The notes: generated from the sequence alone by a model not told the origin. A stretch of 64,000 nucleotides of DNA from Chrysochromulina parva (GCA_002887195.1 PJAB01000015.1:1-64000); one strand, 5' to 3'; positions 12,974 to 24,277 are shown, counted from the first letter of the stretch. Program-made: numbers and translations.

Positions 12974-14752
12974 ATGTTGCCGCAGAGCTCGTTGCTCGCC
13001 GTCGTCTGCTTGTACACGGCGCTAATCGCTTTCAAGCCGTCCGAGCCCTTCCTCTTTGTTTTCTTCGAGTGCATCAAGGGTATCCCTGCGGAAGCTATCA
13101 ACGCCAACATTTTCCCCGTGTGGAGTTACGCGTATCTCGCGCTGCTGCCGCCTCTGGCCGCGCTAGCAGAGCTCGTCGGTCATCGGCACGTCGTGCTGCT
13201 CGGAGCGATCGGACGGCTTCTGACGATCATCATCATGCTCGTGCCCTTTTCAACGTGCTCTGTCGAGTGGATGCAAGTCTCGCAGGTGTCCATTGCTGTA
13301 GGCTTTGCTGCGCACCCAGCCTTGAGTGCGATCATGTACAGGGGGTTGCCGCGCGTGTCGTACGTGCGAGCGGCCGGCCTGGTCGCATGCGTCGGCGTGG
13401 TTGCTGAGACAAGCGCGAGCTTGCTGGGGCAATTACTGATTTCACGGCAAGTGCCCCTCGATCTGCTCTTCCTTCTCTCTTTTGTGTTCACCGGCGCCGC
13501 TGTCCTTGCGGTCTTCCTGCTTCCCGCACGCCAAACAATGATCGCCAAGGACGCACTGCTCGCTCCATGCAGCGTGGCGGCAAGAGTCGACTGGAGCGTT
13601 GGGATCAACGTGTCGCGGTCCGCCGCGGGAGGGTGCTCAAGCAGCGACGACTCTGCTCCGGCTGCTGTGAATGGCCGCCCGATGGCCACCACACCCATCT
13701 CAGGGAGCATCCTAGGGAGCGCACGTGCCGATGTTGCGGCGGCGCAGCTCGCCGCTGAGCATCCTTCGCGCAGTGTGGGTGCCAACCCGAGCTCGGCCGC
13801 TGGGCTGGTAGCGTCTGACGGCGCTCTCGAGACTGGCGCCACCGCCTCGTCCCCGCTCCTAGCCACGAGCTCGCAGGCTCGGCTCGTGTGCACGGACACG
13901 GCGCACGTGCTGCGCCACTCAGGAGCCGTCTACTACTACGCCTGGATTGCAGTCGCGACGGCGGTGCACCACCTCGTGGTCACGTACTGGCAGTCGGGCA
14001 TCCCACTGCCGCCGCACCCGGTCGGCACCCCATCGCCGCCGCCGCATTCCCTGTCTTTTCCAAGGGCAAACGTGAACCACGTGAACGTGAACCACGTGAA
14101 CGTGAACGTGCCGACCTGTCCTCTGCCAGACGGCCCGTCCGCGCACTGCGACCATGTTGGCCGCGAGTCCATCAACGGTTACATCCAAGCGTTGGCGAGC
14201 CTGCTCGGTGGTTTGGCTGCCTTGCTGCCCCCACTCCTTGAGCGACTCAGCAGCGACTCAGTCTTCCACAGCACGCGCGAGAGCCTTATAGTCGGCAGCC
14301 CGCTGGTGCTCGCGGCACTGCTCTACACGATGACCATTGCCGAGACCGAGCAGCTGTACGCGCTCGGGTACGTCAGCTTCCACGTCGGCTTTGAAATGAT
14401 GCGCGTGCTTTGCGAAGCGGAGGGCGCGCGCTGCATCGCGGCTACAAGTTGCCAGGGTCAGCCGCGCTTCGCAGCTGTGAGTGGTCTGAACACGACCATT
14501 ACGCTCGTGCTCCAGGTGCTGCTCCAGATGTTCTTCACATTCCCTCGCGATTTTCAAGTGCTCGCATCTATCCTCTTCGGCCTGTTTGTCGCGTACGTAG
14601 CGGCAGCAGCGCTGCGCGTGCTGCTTGCGCACCGCAACTCCTCGGCGAGTGCAGGCGGCAGCTGTAGCAACGCCGTCCATGCATGCGATGTTCGTGGCGG
14701 CAGCGCAGCCGACGCGGACGATGGTCGGCCGTACATGCAGCATCGCGAGTGA
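12974..14752 (+). CDS. SLC19 family carrier (reduced folate / thiamine transporter-like)
   Basis: This is a 592-residue multipass membrane protein. The N-terminal block FKPSEPFL followed by FPVWSYAYLALL and a later LLGQLLIS segment are hallmark SLC19 motifs; the family imports folates or thiamine. Hydrophobic helices fill about 1-200 and 310-560. Residues about 200-310 are a long hydrophilic cytosolic loop. A second polar insertion (13990-14150) contains an Asn-Val-Asn-His repeat from a GTGAACGTGAACCAC-type tandem; it sits where the family has a short helix-helix link and may be a polymorphic loop or an unrecognised in-frame intron. Algae often need external thiamine, so a thiamine carrier is attractive, but the substrate cannot be read from sequence. 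Confidence 0.85.
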   Translation: MLPQSSLLAVVCLYTALIAFKPSEPFLFVFFECIKGIPAEAINANIFPVWSYAYLALLPPLAALAELVGHRHVVLLGAIGRLLTIIIMLVPFSTCSVEWMQVSQVSIAVGFAAHPALSAIMYRGLPRVSYVRAAGLVACVGVVAETSASLLGQLLISRQVPLDLLFLLSFVFTGAAVLAVFLLPARQTMIAKDALLAPCSVAARVDWSVGINVSRSAAGGCSSSDDSAPAAVNGRPMATTPISGSILGSARADVAAAQLAAEHPSRSVGANPSSAAGLVASDGALETGATASSPLLATSSQARLVCTDTAHVLRHSGAVYYYAWIAVATAVHHLVVTYWQSGIPLPPHPVGTPSPPPHSLSFPRANVNHVNVNHVNVNVPTCPLPDGPSAHCDHVGRESINGYIQALASLLGGLAALLPPLLERLSSDSVFHSTRESLIVGSPLVLAALLYTMTIAETEQLYALGYVSFHVGFEMMRVLCEAEGARCIAATSCQGQPRFAAVSGLNTTITLVLQVLLQMFFTFPRDFQVLASILFGLFVAYVAAAALRVLLAHRNSSASAGGSCSNAVHACDVRGGSAADADDGRPYMQHRE

Positions 14753-15189
14753 ACATCGTGTGTATTTTCAAATTTTGTCGCTCTGTCCCGCTCTACGCGT
14801 CAAATCTGTAATCTCGTCGCCAAATCTCGTCCAGTGGGTCGCCTAATCTCGTCGTATCTCGCCAATCGCCAATCGCCTCCAAGCATCGAGAAACCAAGCA
14901 TCGCCACAATCGCCGATGCAAGGAAGAAGGAACCAAGCATAAACCAAGCACAGCTCACGTCATAGCACATAGGGACATAGCCACGTCCCACGTCAAGGAC
15001 GTCCAACTCCAAGCAGCCACGCCCGTGGATGAACTCTCGATTATGCAAATCCCTGAAGCAAAGCTGCTTGCACTTCACGGATTAGCGACGCGCGCGGCGC
15101 GCGCCGAGCTCCGACGTCACGTACAGTACCCTCGTGCTCGAGGGGACCGAGCGCGTTGTGTTGAACAGCAGCCGCTTCGTAAATATTTA
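14753..15189. other. Intergenic, IFT144 promoter with short CCAAGCA repeats
   Basis: Between tandem (+) genes. About 14875-14960 holds four copies of a CCAAGCA word and, just before them, several TCTCGTCG/TCGCC words. No TTCACA is present; the nearest match is TTCACG near 15075. A possible AT-rich core (AAATATTTAATG) abuts the IFT144 ATG. Confidence 0.5.
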
Positions 15190-18100
15190 ATGGTGAGCCA
15201 ACGGGCCGATAGCGCCGAACTCGCGTCGCTGCCGGCACTCTCCGGGCTCACCAGCTTTGGACCGGCCTGCTCACCAATCGCCCGCTTCACTCGCTTGCTG
15301 TGCCTTGCAGAAGCGACTCTTCTCCCTTGAGGCGCAAACCCATGGCAAGGGGCAAGTCATCTGTGCATGGCACCCGCAGGGCATCTTCCTGGCTACTTGT
15401 GGTGCGAACAAGATTGTCAACGTCTTCAATCGGCAGGGCGGGCCGCACGCAGAAATCCCGCTTGAAGGCGCTGGCCAATGCCTTCAGCTGGAGTGGGACG
15501 TTGAGGGCGAGAAGCTTGCCATCCTGCAGCAGAACTCTGCGATAATTCGGCTGTGGGACGCCAACATGAACACCGAGTCGTCGGTCGATACGAATGCACG
15601 TATTGACAAAGGCGAGGTCTTGACATTTATCAAGTGGGCGGCGAATGCACCGCTGCTTGCCATCGGCAATCAGAAGGGCACTCTCTGCTTGTATGACAAG
15701 CGCACGTTGAAGAAGCAATCGCTGCTGGGCAAGCACACCAAGCGCATTACGTCCGGCGCTTGGAATGAGCGTGATGAGCTCATACTCGCATCGGAGGACA
15801 AGCAGCTCACGCTCTCCGACCAAGCCGGATTGACGCTCATGCAGCAGGCGGTGCGCGGGGATCCGTCGGAGCTGCGAATCGCCGGGTCGTTCATCTCGAC
15901 CATCATTAGCCGCGTGACGCTCGCCATCTTCGAGCTGAAGGACGGCGACCAGCTTCGCTCGGTGGCGGAGCTGAGCTTCCCCAAGCAGCACGGCGCCATT
16001 GTCGCGTACGAGTGGGTCGGCGCCGCCTTCGTGTCCATCGGCTTCGAGAGCGGCTGGATGGTCGTGTACGACGTGCGCCGCGGGTCCACTCCGTCAGAGG
16101 TCTTCTCACACAAACTCTTCTCGAGCAATGGCACGGCGCTCGCCGTCTCGGAGCGGCTGCGCCGTGCCGCTATGTGCGCCGGCAACGCGGTCAAGGTCGT
16201 TGCGCTCGGCGGCACCGACGCCTCCGCGTACGGCGAGCTGCCGGACGAGAGCGTCGTGCTCAAGACGGACGGCGGGCAGCTGCAGCACCTGCAGTGGACG
16301 CGCGACGGGCAGATCCTCACAGTCGCCTCGAGCACCGGGTGCGTTTACAATTTCCTCGCCTCGCTGCCCGTGCTCGCCTCGACACACGGCACGCGATACA
16401 TGTACCTGACCTCGCTGCTCGAGGTCTCCGTGGTGGACTCGGCCAAGCCGGAGGCCGAGCCGCTCGTCGTCACCGTGCAGATGGAGCCCGACTTTGCGGC
16501 ACTCGGGCCGACGCACGTGGCGCTCGGCATGAACAACCACGTGCTTTTCCACGACCTGCGCGACGCAGGCTGCCCACTCGCGCACGAGAAGGAGTACCTC
16601 GGCACTGTCGACGCCATCCATCTCAACGCCGACTACGTGGCAGTCCTCTCCTCGGGGCGCATCTCGCTCGAAGCGCTGCTCGGGCCCGATTCTGGCAACG
16701 GCATCGCGTCGCGCGACCTTCCCGACGACAAGCAGCAGCGCGACGTCTCGTGCCTGGCGCTCACGGCCGAATTCTTGATTTACGGCACGCGGCGCGGCAC
16801 CATCACGTACGTGTACCTGCCCGAGCTGGCGCAGGTCTCGGAGTTCCGTCACGACTCGCCAGTCACTGCGTGCTTCCCGAACGCTTCGGGCACGCGCGTC
16901 GCCTTCGTCGACGCTGCGGGCCTTGGCCACCTGCTCTCGCCCATCGACGAGTCGGTGCTGCCCATCCCCCAGTTGCCGATGGCGAATGCTGGCCACAAGA
17001 TCCTATGGGACCTCTCCGATCCCACCCTCTTCGTCGCGTTTGGCGTCGGCTTCTACTCGGTTTACCTGTACAAGCCTCACTCCGTCTACGGCGCGGCTGT
17101 CACGGCCATCGCAACCGACCAGCGGCTTGCTTCGCCGCATCTCTCCCCTATCATGCTCAAAGGCGGCACACTCACCTGCCAGGAGCCTAATGGAACGATC
17201 TCGGCCGTCGTGCTCTCCACACACGAGGCCATCGTGCAACTCGACCAGCGGGGCGGCGCCACCCCGGAAAAGCTCATGCTGTGCTTCAAGCAGTCTGTGG
17301 CGCTTGGCCGGCTGAGCCGCGCGTGGGACCTCGCCATGACCCTTAAGGAGGCGGCTCTCTTCGTGCAGCTCGGCCACGCCGCCATGACTTTAATCGACCT
17401 GCCGATGGCCACCCGCTGCTACCGCCACCTTGGCGATGCGGGCATGGTCATGGCCTTGCAGAAGCTCGAGGGCCTCGAAGACCAGCACCTTCTTTCGGGC
17501 CACCTCGCGATCATGTTCGACGACCATGCTGTCGCGCAGGACCACTTTCTGCAGTCGTCGCGCCCGCTTGCGGCGCTCGAGATGCGACGCGACCTGTTGC
17601 ACTGGGAGCAAGCGCTCAAGCTTGCCAAGACGCTCGCCCCCGACCAGGTGCCCATGATTGCACGGGAGTTCGCAAAGCAGCTCGAGTTTCGTGAGCAGTA
17701 CGAGCAGGCGCTCAACATGTACCAGCGCGGGCTTGGCGACGCCCCCGTCTCGACGGGACGCTCCTGGGCGCGCGATGGCACGCACGAGCGACTCTGCCGC
17801 GTCGGCATCGCCAAGATGTCGGTGCGTATTGGCGAGGCGTCACGCGGCGTGGCCCTCGCACTGGAAGGCGCGGACCGCGAGTGCTGTCGCGAATGTGCCG
17901 TGCTGCTCGAGGCGCTCAAGCAGTGGAACGATGCGGCACGTCTGTACGAGACGGGTGAGCAGCTCGACAAGGCCGCCGCGATCTACATCAAGACGAAGAA
18001 TTGGGGCGCCGTCGCACCACTGATGGCTAAGATCGCCTCGCCCAAGCTGCACTCCGAGTTTGCCAAGGCCAAGGAGGCGGAGGGATCCATGCAGGAGGCG

Positions 18101-19417
18101 GTGACCGCGTATGAGCGCGCCAACGACCTTGATTCGGTGGTGCGCCTATTGCTCCTCCCCGCGCTCGAGCAGCCGGACCGCGCCATGGCGATCGTTCGAG
18201 AGACCAAGTCGCCGCAGGGCGCGCTGCTCGTCGCGCAGCACTGCCAGGCGCGTGGCGACTTCCGTGGTGCCATCGAGTTCCTCGTGCTCGCCAAGCGGCC
18301 CACAGAGGCGTTCGAGCTCGCCGGCAAGCATGATCAAATGGAGGTGTACACGCAGTCGCTCGGTGGCGCTGGCACGCACGAGGAGAATCAAAAGGTGGCG
18401 CTGTACTACGAGGGCAAGGCGGACGCGCTGAAGGCGGGCGAGTTCTGGTTCGCGTGCAAGGAGTACGCGAAGGCGCTGCGCCTCTTTCTGCAGTGCTCTG
18501 AGCGTGCGGTCGACCAGGCCATCGAAGTGGTCGGGCGTGCGCGCTCAGACATGCTGACACATCAACTCATCGACTTTCTCATGGGCGAGACCGACGGCGT
18601 TCCCAAGGACCCCAACTACATCTTCAGACTCTACATGGCGCTCGGCAACTACCCGCAGGCAGCCAAGACGGCTATCATCATCGCGCGCCAGGAGCAGGAG
18701 CTAGGCAACTACCGCATCGCGCACGGAATTCTCTTCGACACGCACCGCGAGCTCACGGCCCAGCGCATCCGCGTGCCGCAGGAGCTCGCGCTCAACCTGA
18801 TGCTGCTGCACTCGTACGTCCTCGTCCGGCCTCTCACCAAGCTCGGCGATCATCTGAGTGGCGCGCGCATGCTCATCCGTGTGTGCAAGCACATCTCGCG
18901 CTTCCCGATGCATATCGTGCCCATCATGACGTCGACGGTCATCGAGTGCCACCGCTCCGGCTTGCGTGGCGCGTCCTTCGAGCACGCCACCACCCTCATG
19001 CGCCCTGAGTACCGCTCGCAGATTGGCGAGGCGTACAAGCGCAAGATCGAGGCGATCGTGCGTAAGCCTGGCGAGCGCGAGGATATCGAGGAGCCTGAGA
19101 CCCCCTCACCCTTTGACCCGAATGCGCGCGTGGCGGAGACTGTGCTCGAATGCCCATCCACGCGCAACACGATCCCGTACTGCATCGCCACCGGGCGCCA
19201 CATTGTACTGAGCGACCTGACCACGTGCCCGAGTTGCTCCTTCCCTGCGCTGTACTCGGGCTTCACGGCGCTCATCGAGGCGGAGCGCCAGTGCCCTATG
19301 TGCATGCAGGAGGTTTCGCCGCATTCGATCCGGCGGTTTGAGGAGGAGGAAGCCAAGGAGTGGCTCGCCAAATATACCAAGCAGGACTCCAAGCAATCAG
19401 GCCAAGCAGCCAAGTAA
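15190..19417 (+). CDS. IFT144: IFT144 / WDR19, intraflagellar transport complex A subunit
   Basis: The coding sequence is 15190-15192 plus 15311-19417, giving 1369 residues, the family's usual length. The first coding exon is only the ATG, followed by a consensus GTGAGC donor; after the 118-bp intron (acceptor TTGCAG) the protein continues KRLFSLEAQ, so it begins MKRLFSLE as in WDR19 orthologues. Residues about 1-640 are two WD40 propellers (for example GKHTKRITSGAWN and YLTSLLEV). Residues about 650-1250 are TPR-like helical repeats. The C-terminus has a treble-clef zinc site with CPSC and CPMC pairs. IFT-A drives retrograde transport in cilia and delivers membrane proteins, so the organism builds flagella. 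Confidence 0.96.
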
Positions 19418-20263
19418 GGGATTGGGTTTGAAGAGGTCGTGGCCATATGCGGGCAGCAGAAGGGGCGGGGGAGGGGGACAAGGGCAGAAACTAGGTGTCT
19501 AACTTTGCGGAGACATAGCCCAATCAAGGCCTCATCATCATCGTGGCGTGGTTGGAAAGGTCGAAGCTTAGAAGCGCCCCGCAGGGCTCCGAGTCCTACC
19601 TACGGAGCCGACGCCCGATATGTTGCTTTTAGATGCGGATCGGGCTAACGACTTTGTGTCGTTGGCGGTGCCCGTCAACGGTACGTGCCCGCGGACGAGA
19701 GTGTTGCCGGTACGTGGCCCTGCGGTGCGCAGTGCGGTGTGCAGTGCGGTCGGTGGGTAGACACCATATTTCAATGCGTTCAAACGTTAATCTAAATTGA
19801 AAATTCGCGAAATTCGCGGACCCGGGGCAGTCCGGGACGCGCCCCAGGGAAGGTCGGCCCGGCGTGCGGCTCCGCGCGCGGCGAGCGACCCGCGTGCGGC
19901 GCGGGCCCCGGGGGTTCGTGCGCCCCCGGCGGCCGCGGCGCCCCCGGGCGGCCAGCCACGGTGCTGTCTCCGGTCACGTCAGCTGGCGCCTGGCGGGGGC
20001 GTCTCGCCACTCGCGGTACGGGACGAACTGGAGCGGGGAGTAACTAGGGAGCAAACAACGTTCCGTTATAAACGACGCGAGCCGAATGGTCCGGTCAAGC
20101 ATCCCCAACGAGAAAGAACCTCTTCGAGTCAAACCTGCTCGCCCAGCACGGAGACAGCAGAGCAAGCATTCGTTGAGTTCTGACTCAGCAGTCAGCACTA
20201 AGTCAGCACAAGCCCCAATCACTTTTCCCATCTCCGTGCGGTGCCCGCCAGGCGGATGTATGC
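19418..20263. other. Convergent intergenic region with GC-rich block
   Basis: The region lies between IFT144 (+) and a glycosyltransferase gene (-). About 19800-20060 is a CpG-rich block with hairpins such as CCGGGGG pairing with CCCCCGG near 19905-19930, bordered sharply by an AT-rich strip (19780-19815). No gene is supported; 20060-20263 is unremarkable. Confidence 0.6.
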
Positions 20264-21931
20264 TCAGTGCGGTGCCGCGCCCTTGTGCCTTTGGACGCCC
20301 ACATCATTCCAGCGAGGCACGATTGTGTAAGAGCCACCGATCCTCTGCGCGGACGCGAGCAGCGGGATTGCTCGCCCCAGAAAGGCGTGTTCCCCTCCGA
20401 GAGACGCCGCAAGGCGCGTGCCTTGCCTCGCAAGCTCCGTCGAATCTTCGGCACGGGGTATTAGCATCGAGACTATTTCAGCCAGCGTGGCGCTGCGAGA
20501 CGTCTTCCAGGCTGGGTGGCGTCCACGTACTCGCGCGGGCCGGCCTCCGATGTTGATGGTGCTCTTGTTGTTTTGGGCGAGGCAGCCAAGGCCCGTTGCC
20601 AGAGAAGCAGCACAGATGTCCAGTTGAATCGCTGGCACCGACTTCGCTCCTGTACCTTTAAGGGCGTGCGGCTGCTCGGCTAGCCAGCGCTGAAGGTAGT
20701 CAACCTCAGCGACTGCCCGCCTCGCCCAAAGTAAGCTGCGTAAGAGCACCTCCGAGCCATCCGCAAAGTAATTGATCGATTCCACTCGCGCGCACACGCG
20801 CTGGGACTGGACCCAATGCCACCTTCGGAGCACACCGTCCGGCTTCTCGCCACCCATGGCGCCATAGTGGAACCAGAACGTCTCCGGGCTAGATGGCGGC
20901 GCGCGCTTTGGCCACGAGCGTTTAGCGCCAGGCTCGTCCTCTGCGCACTCGGTGAGCCTCAGGTCGCCTCCGAGCTTGTTTCGCACACGGAGCATGTGGA
21001 AGAAGAACCCCTGGTCCGTGTCTGCGTTCACAAAGTCCCAATTGTCCTTGTCGAGCAGATGCGTATGTCCACGCCGGCGCCTCCAGATGTGGTCATCATG
21101 GGAGACCACTTCGTGCGGCGGGCCGACCTGCATGTAATAGGGAGGCGATCAGTGGCAATCAATGGCACTCAATGATGGGCGAGTCAATGACGACCCACGC
21201 ACATGATCCCACCCTAGTGTGAGATTGAAGGGCCCGAAAGCTCCGGTTCGCCGAATGAGCGCGATGCCGTCCTTGAAGAGGGTCATGTTGGGCCTTGCGA
21301 TCAAGACTGCGCCATGGACGGGCGACGAGTGATCCGGGTATGAGAGCAGTGCGAACTGACGACTCCGGTCGAAACAGCTGACTAGTGCTGCCCAGTCGCG
21401 GCCAGTCGCTGTGACGAGGTCGTCGCTGTCACGAGTTGCTCCCGGCATCTCCGCGAGTAGCGCCGACAGGCGTGGCATGATCTCAACGTCGAGGTCGAGG
21501 TAGACGGCTACGCGTGCTTCGCGTTCCATGGCAAAAATCACCCAACGCAGCATCATATAAACCGCCTTTCCACGCCATTCATGGCAGCAGCGGGCCTTCT
21601 CTGCGTACTCGTGCAGAGATGAGATGGCTCGTTGCAGCCCCCCGTGGTAGTGGCGATGCACCACGACACGAACCGCAGCGTCATCGGCGCTCAGGGCCGC
21701 TCCGATGCTGGGGTGTAAGCACGGCGTGAACATATGCACACTCGCAGACTCACCTGAGAGCCTGCGCACCTGCGAGGCGATCGCATGGGCCTGCCGCGCC
21801 CACTGGATCAGTGCACATCCGTAGGAGGCGCACTTCGGCGGCGAACGCCAGGCGTCCTCCGACGCTAGTAGCGAACCTTTGTCAACCAAGAAATGCGAGG
21901 TCACGAATGCGACTAAGTCCGGCTTCGCCAT
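20264..21931 (-). CDS. Putative GT-A glycosyltransferase (GT8-like)
   Basis: The exons are 21931-21203 and 21127-20264 (minus strand), with a 75-bp intron (donor GTGCGT, acceptor ATGCAG) joining in phase 0 to read GWDHVGPPHEVVSHDDHIW. The product is about 530 residues. A DxD-type motif in VYLDLDVEIMPRL marks the nucleotide-sugar and metal site, and VTATGRDW plus HGAVLIARPNMTLF are typical of GT8-like or related GT-A enzymes that copy a retaining fold. The family is inferred from the DxD context; acceptor and sugar are unknown. No signal anchor is obvious at the ATG used (21931). Three TTCACA sites lie directly upstream. Confidence 0.7.
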
Positions 21932-21943
21932 TCTGACTCTATT

Positions 21944-21996
21944 TGTGAATTCACACCAACATAGATTCACACCTAAAAAAACGGTTCCGTTCACAC
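21944..21996 (-). promoter_or_regulatory. Triple TTCACA cluster with palindrome TGTGAATTCACA
   Basis: A perfect 12-bp palindrome TGTGAATTCACA occupies 21944-21955, 13-24 bp before the glycosyltransferase ATG. TTCACAC recurs at 21966-21972 and 21990-21996. This is the densest cluster of the motif in the window. Confidence 0.65.
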
Positions 21997-22020
21997 AAAA
22001 AGGCTACACTTCTAACACGG

Positions 22021-22920
22021 TCATTCAGGGACATCCTGGATGACAAAGTCGTCGTCTCGTTCCTCGCCAGCTGCATCTCCGCCGGCTGTCAAAGCGCCCG
22101 GTTTCGCCTTGCCTTTCGCCTTGCCTGCCTTGCGTCGTTTGCTCTTCGCCTTCGATCCGGGCTGCTGGCCTAGCAGCTTCGCGAGCTCTTCCAGCAGGCT
22201 GTTCGATCCCCATGTGCTCGTGCCACTGCGACTACTGCTGTCTTGCACCCGCTCGGCCTTATCCTCTTTTTCCCACTCTGCCTCCCAGTCCTCTTCCTTG
22301 ATCGGCTTGGGCTTCTTCCGCGACGCCACGGCAGGTGGCTTCTTGGCCAGTGGTTGGCTGGTCGAGCCATCTGGTACTAAGACCGGTGTGGTGGCAACGG
22401 CCGCGGCGATTTTGCCAGCAGAGGGTTGTTGCATCTTCGAGCTTTTGCCGTCGCTGCCATGATATGCACCGCTGGAGCTGGCCACGGCAGGGTCCTCGTC
22501 TGCAGCCGCCACAAATCTCACGGCGCTGGGTTTTGGATTTTGTTGCATGTCCTCGAGAAGACTCGTTAGCCAAGGGCTGGCTCCCGATGCGTGTGAACTT
22601 CGGGGCATGCGAGTGGGCACCACCGCTGGGATCTCAGCGTTCACCGGCTGCGCATTCACCATCGCTGCAGTTGCCGCGGAGCGTTGCACAAGTCCCCTGC
22701 GTAGCCGCCTATCCATGACGTCCAGCTGATCGTCCAAATGCTGCAAGCGCTCGTCAAGGCTGCCGATGAGGCGCTCTATGTGTGCTAGCCGCTCCACAGA
22801 CGCACTTAAGGACGACGGCGAACCAGCGGGCTGAACGCTTGGACGAATGAAGCGTATGACGCCCACAACGACAGCGTGAGTCAGAAGCAAGCATACGCCA
22901 AGGGAAAAGGCGTCGCGCAT
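22021..22920 (-). CDS. Hypothetical single-pass membrane protein with coiled coil and acidic tail
   Basis: This is a 299-residue single-exon protein with its ATG at 22920. One hydrophobic segment near the N-terminus (residues about 5-25, SLGVCLLLTHAVVVGVIRFI) is followed by a short Leu/Asp/Arg coiled coil (about 40-75), a Ser/Ala/Pro linker, a Trp-containing acidic patch (EEDWEAEWEKED), a Lys/Gly/Ala basic stretch and an acidic C-terminus. No family is recognised. It is divergent from the FtsJ methyltransferase gene and tandem with the glycosyltransferase gene only 89 bp away. Confidence 0.6.
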   Translation of the reverse strand: MRDAFSLGVCLLLTHAVVVGVIRFIRPSVQPAGSPSSLSASVERLAHIERLIGSLDERLQHLDDQLDVMDRRLRRGLVQRSAATAAMVNAQPVNAEIPAVVPTRMPRSSHASGASPWLTSLLEDMQQNPKPSAVRFVAAADEDPAVASSSGAYHGSDGKSSKMQQPSAGKIAAAVATTPVLVPDGSTSQPLAKKPPAVASRKKPKPIKEEDWEAEWEKEDKAERVQDSSSRSGTSTWGSNSLLEELAKLLGQQPGSKAKSKRRKAGKAKGKAKPGALTAGGDAAGEERDDDFVIQDVPE

Positions 22921-23078
22921 TACGGCCTCGTTCACGCGCCTGACACCGATAATTCGGCGGAGCGTTTTCCCAAAACGGGTAGCGAGAAGTTAGAATTAAC
23001 ATACAGTTTTCGGATTTCTTCACAGCCATCGGTTCTGTTCACGAACACGCGCGAAGACGTCGACGACATAAACGTCAT
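22921..23078. promoter_or_regulatory. Bidirectional promoter, membrane protein / FtsJ
   Basis: The 158-bp spacer has TTCACA at 23019-23024, 55-60 bp before the FtsJ start codon, plus two TTCACG variants (22931 and 23039). Confidence 0.55.
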
Positions 23079-23792
23079 ATGCGAGTTCCCTGCCTCGGCT
23101 CTGCTCGAAGTTTCGCGACGAAGAGCGGCTCGTCCAGTCGCTGGTGTGCGCGCCACCTTGCGGATGAGTATGTGCGCAAGGCGCTGAGGGACGGGTATCG
23201 CTCTCGTGCGGCATACAAGCTGCTTCAGATGGACGCCCGTTTTCGGCCGCCACTGCTTCGGAAGGACGGCGTTGCCGTGGAGCTGGGAGCGGCACCAGGC
23301 TCATGGTCGCAGGTTCTGGTCGCCAAAGGCATGCGCGTCATTGCGGTCGATATGCTGCCACTCGAGCCACTCGTGGGCGTGGACTTTGTCAAGGGTGACT
23401 TCACAGAGAAGACGGTGCAACAAGATGTGGTTGGACGGCTCAACGGCGAATTGTGCGACCTGTTGCTGAGTGACGTGAGTCCCAACCGGAGCGGGAATAA
23501 ATCACTCGACGAAGCGCGGCTCGTTGCCTTGCTTGAGCAAAGTTTCTCCTTTGCTCGGAAGGTGCTTCGCCCAGGGGGCTCGTTTGTGGGCAAGGTGCTG
23601 CAAGGGTCGGAGCTGCAGCCGTTGCTGCAGCTGTCGAGGCGCTTCTTCAGCTCGGGCGTGCTTGCCAAACCGCCCGCTTCCCGTCTTGCGAGCGCCGAAA
23701 TGTATTTGGTGGCGAGATGTTTTGACCCTGTGGCTTTCGATACGGTGTGGAAGTCTGGAAGACGAGACGATGAAAACCGCGGTATCCGGTAA
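23079..23792 (+). CDS. FtsJ/RrmJ-type rRNA 2'-O-methyltransferase, MRM2-like
   Basis: This is a 237-residue single-exon protein. The Rossmann SAM-binding loop is VELGAAPGSW. The K-D-K-E catalytic set is visible: Lys in SRAAYKLLQ, Asp in LLSDVSPN, Lys in FVGKVLQG and Glu in ASAEMYL. The family methylates the ribose of a conserved uridine in large-subunit rRNA (E. coli RlmE, mitochondrial MRM2). About 25 N-terminal residues rich in Arg, Ser and Ala with few acidic residues suggest a mitochondrial or plastid targeting leader, favouring the organellar MRM2 type over the cytosolic Trm7/Spb1 types. The ATG at 23079 is the first of the frame. Confidence 0.9.
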   Translation: MRVPCLGSARSFATKSGSSSRWCARHLADEYVRKALRDGYRSRAAYKLLQMDARFRPPLLRKDGVAVELGAAPGSWSQVLVAKGMRVIAVDMLPLEPLVGVDFVKGDFTEKTVQQDVVGRLNGELCDLLLSDVSPNRSGNKSLDEARLVALLEQSFSFARKVLRPGGSFVGKVLQGSELQPLLQLSRRFFSSGVLAKPPASRLASAEMYLVARCFDPVAFDTVWKSGRRDDENRGIR

Positions 23793-24277
23793 TGACCGGA
23801 CTAATGTGCGGCCTGTGTGACCAAAGTTTTTATATTTAAGGCTCTCACCCAACCCCAAAACATCGAAACATAGGAATATTCACAACCAATTTGGTTATTA
23901 TTCGACACCCATAGTCGGCCGCGGAGAGCAGCGGTCGGCTCCGGGGATGCGGCTGTGAGTTCAATGTCGACGTACGTCGCTCGTCGGACGGACGAGCGCC
24001 CCCCGGGGCCGGGCGCCGGCGCGCGGCGGATCGGGTAATTCTCGAAGTGACCTCACCCGGTCGCGAGTCGGATTCGGTCGTCGCGCGCAGACCTGGTCGC
24101 GCGCGGTCATGCGGTGCGGGTGCGTTGGTGGGTTGGGATGGTTGTGAGGTTCGTCTGTGTGATCCATGTGTGCCCGTGTCCCCGGGTGTGTCTCGTTAGT
24201 GTCTCGTGTGTTAGAAACCACGCGCATTCACACAAGTACACACATTCAAATTCACACTCTCACTTCACAAACACACC
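23793..24277. other. Intergenic region with GC-rich block and GT-to-CA strand switch
   Basis: Between tandem (+) genes. 23930-24110 is a CpG-rich block with the palindrome CGACGTACGTCG at 23968-23979. The + strand is then G/T-rich (about 24110-24210) and turns abruptly A/C-rich (about 24215-24277), where TTCACA copies lie at 24251-24256 and 24264-24269, 9-27 bp before the likely ATG at 24278. Confidence 0.6.

Noticed and set aside
16012..17190. Long alternative-frame open reading frame inside IFT144
   Set aside because: Arg/Ala-rich shadow of the IFT144 coding exon.
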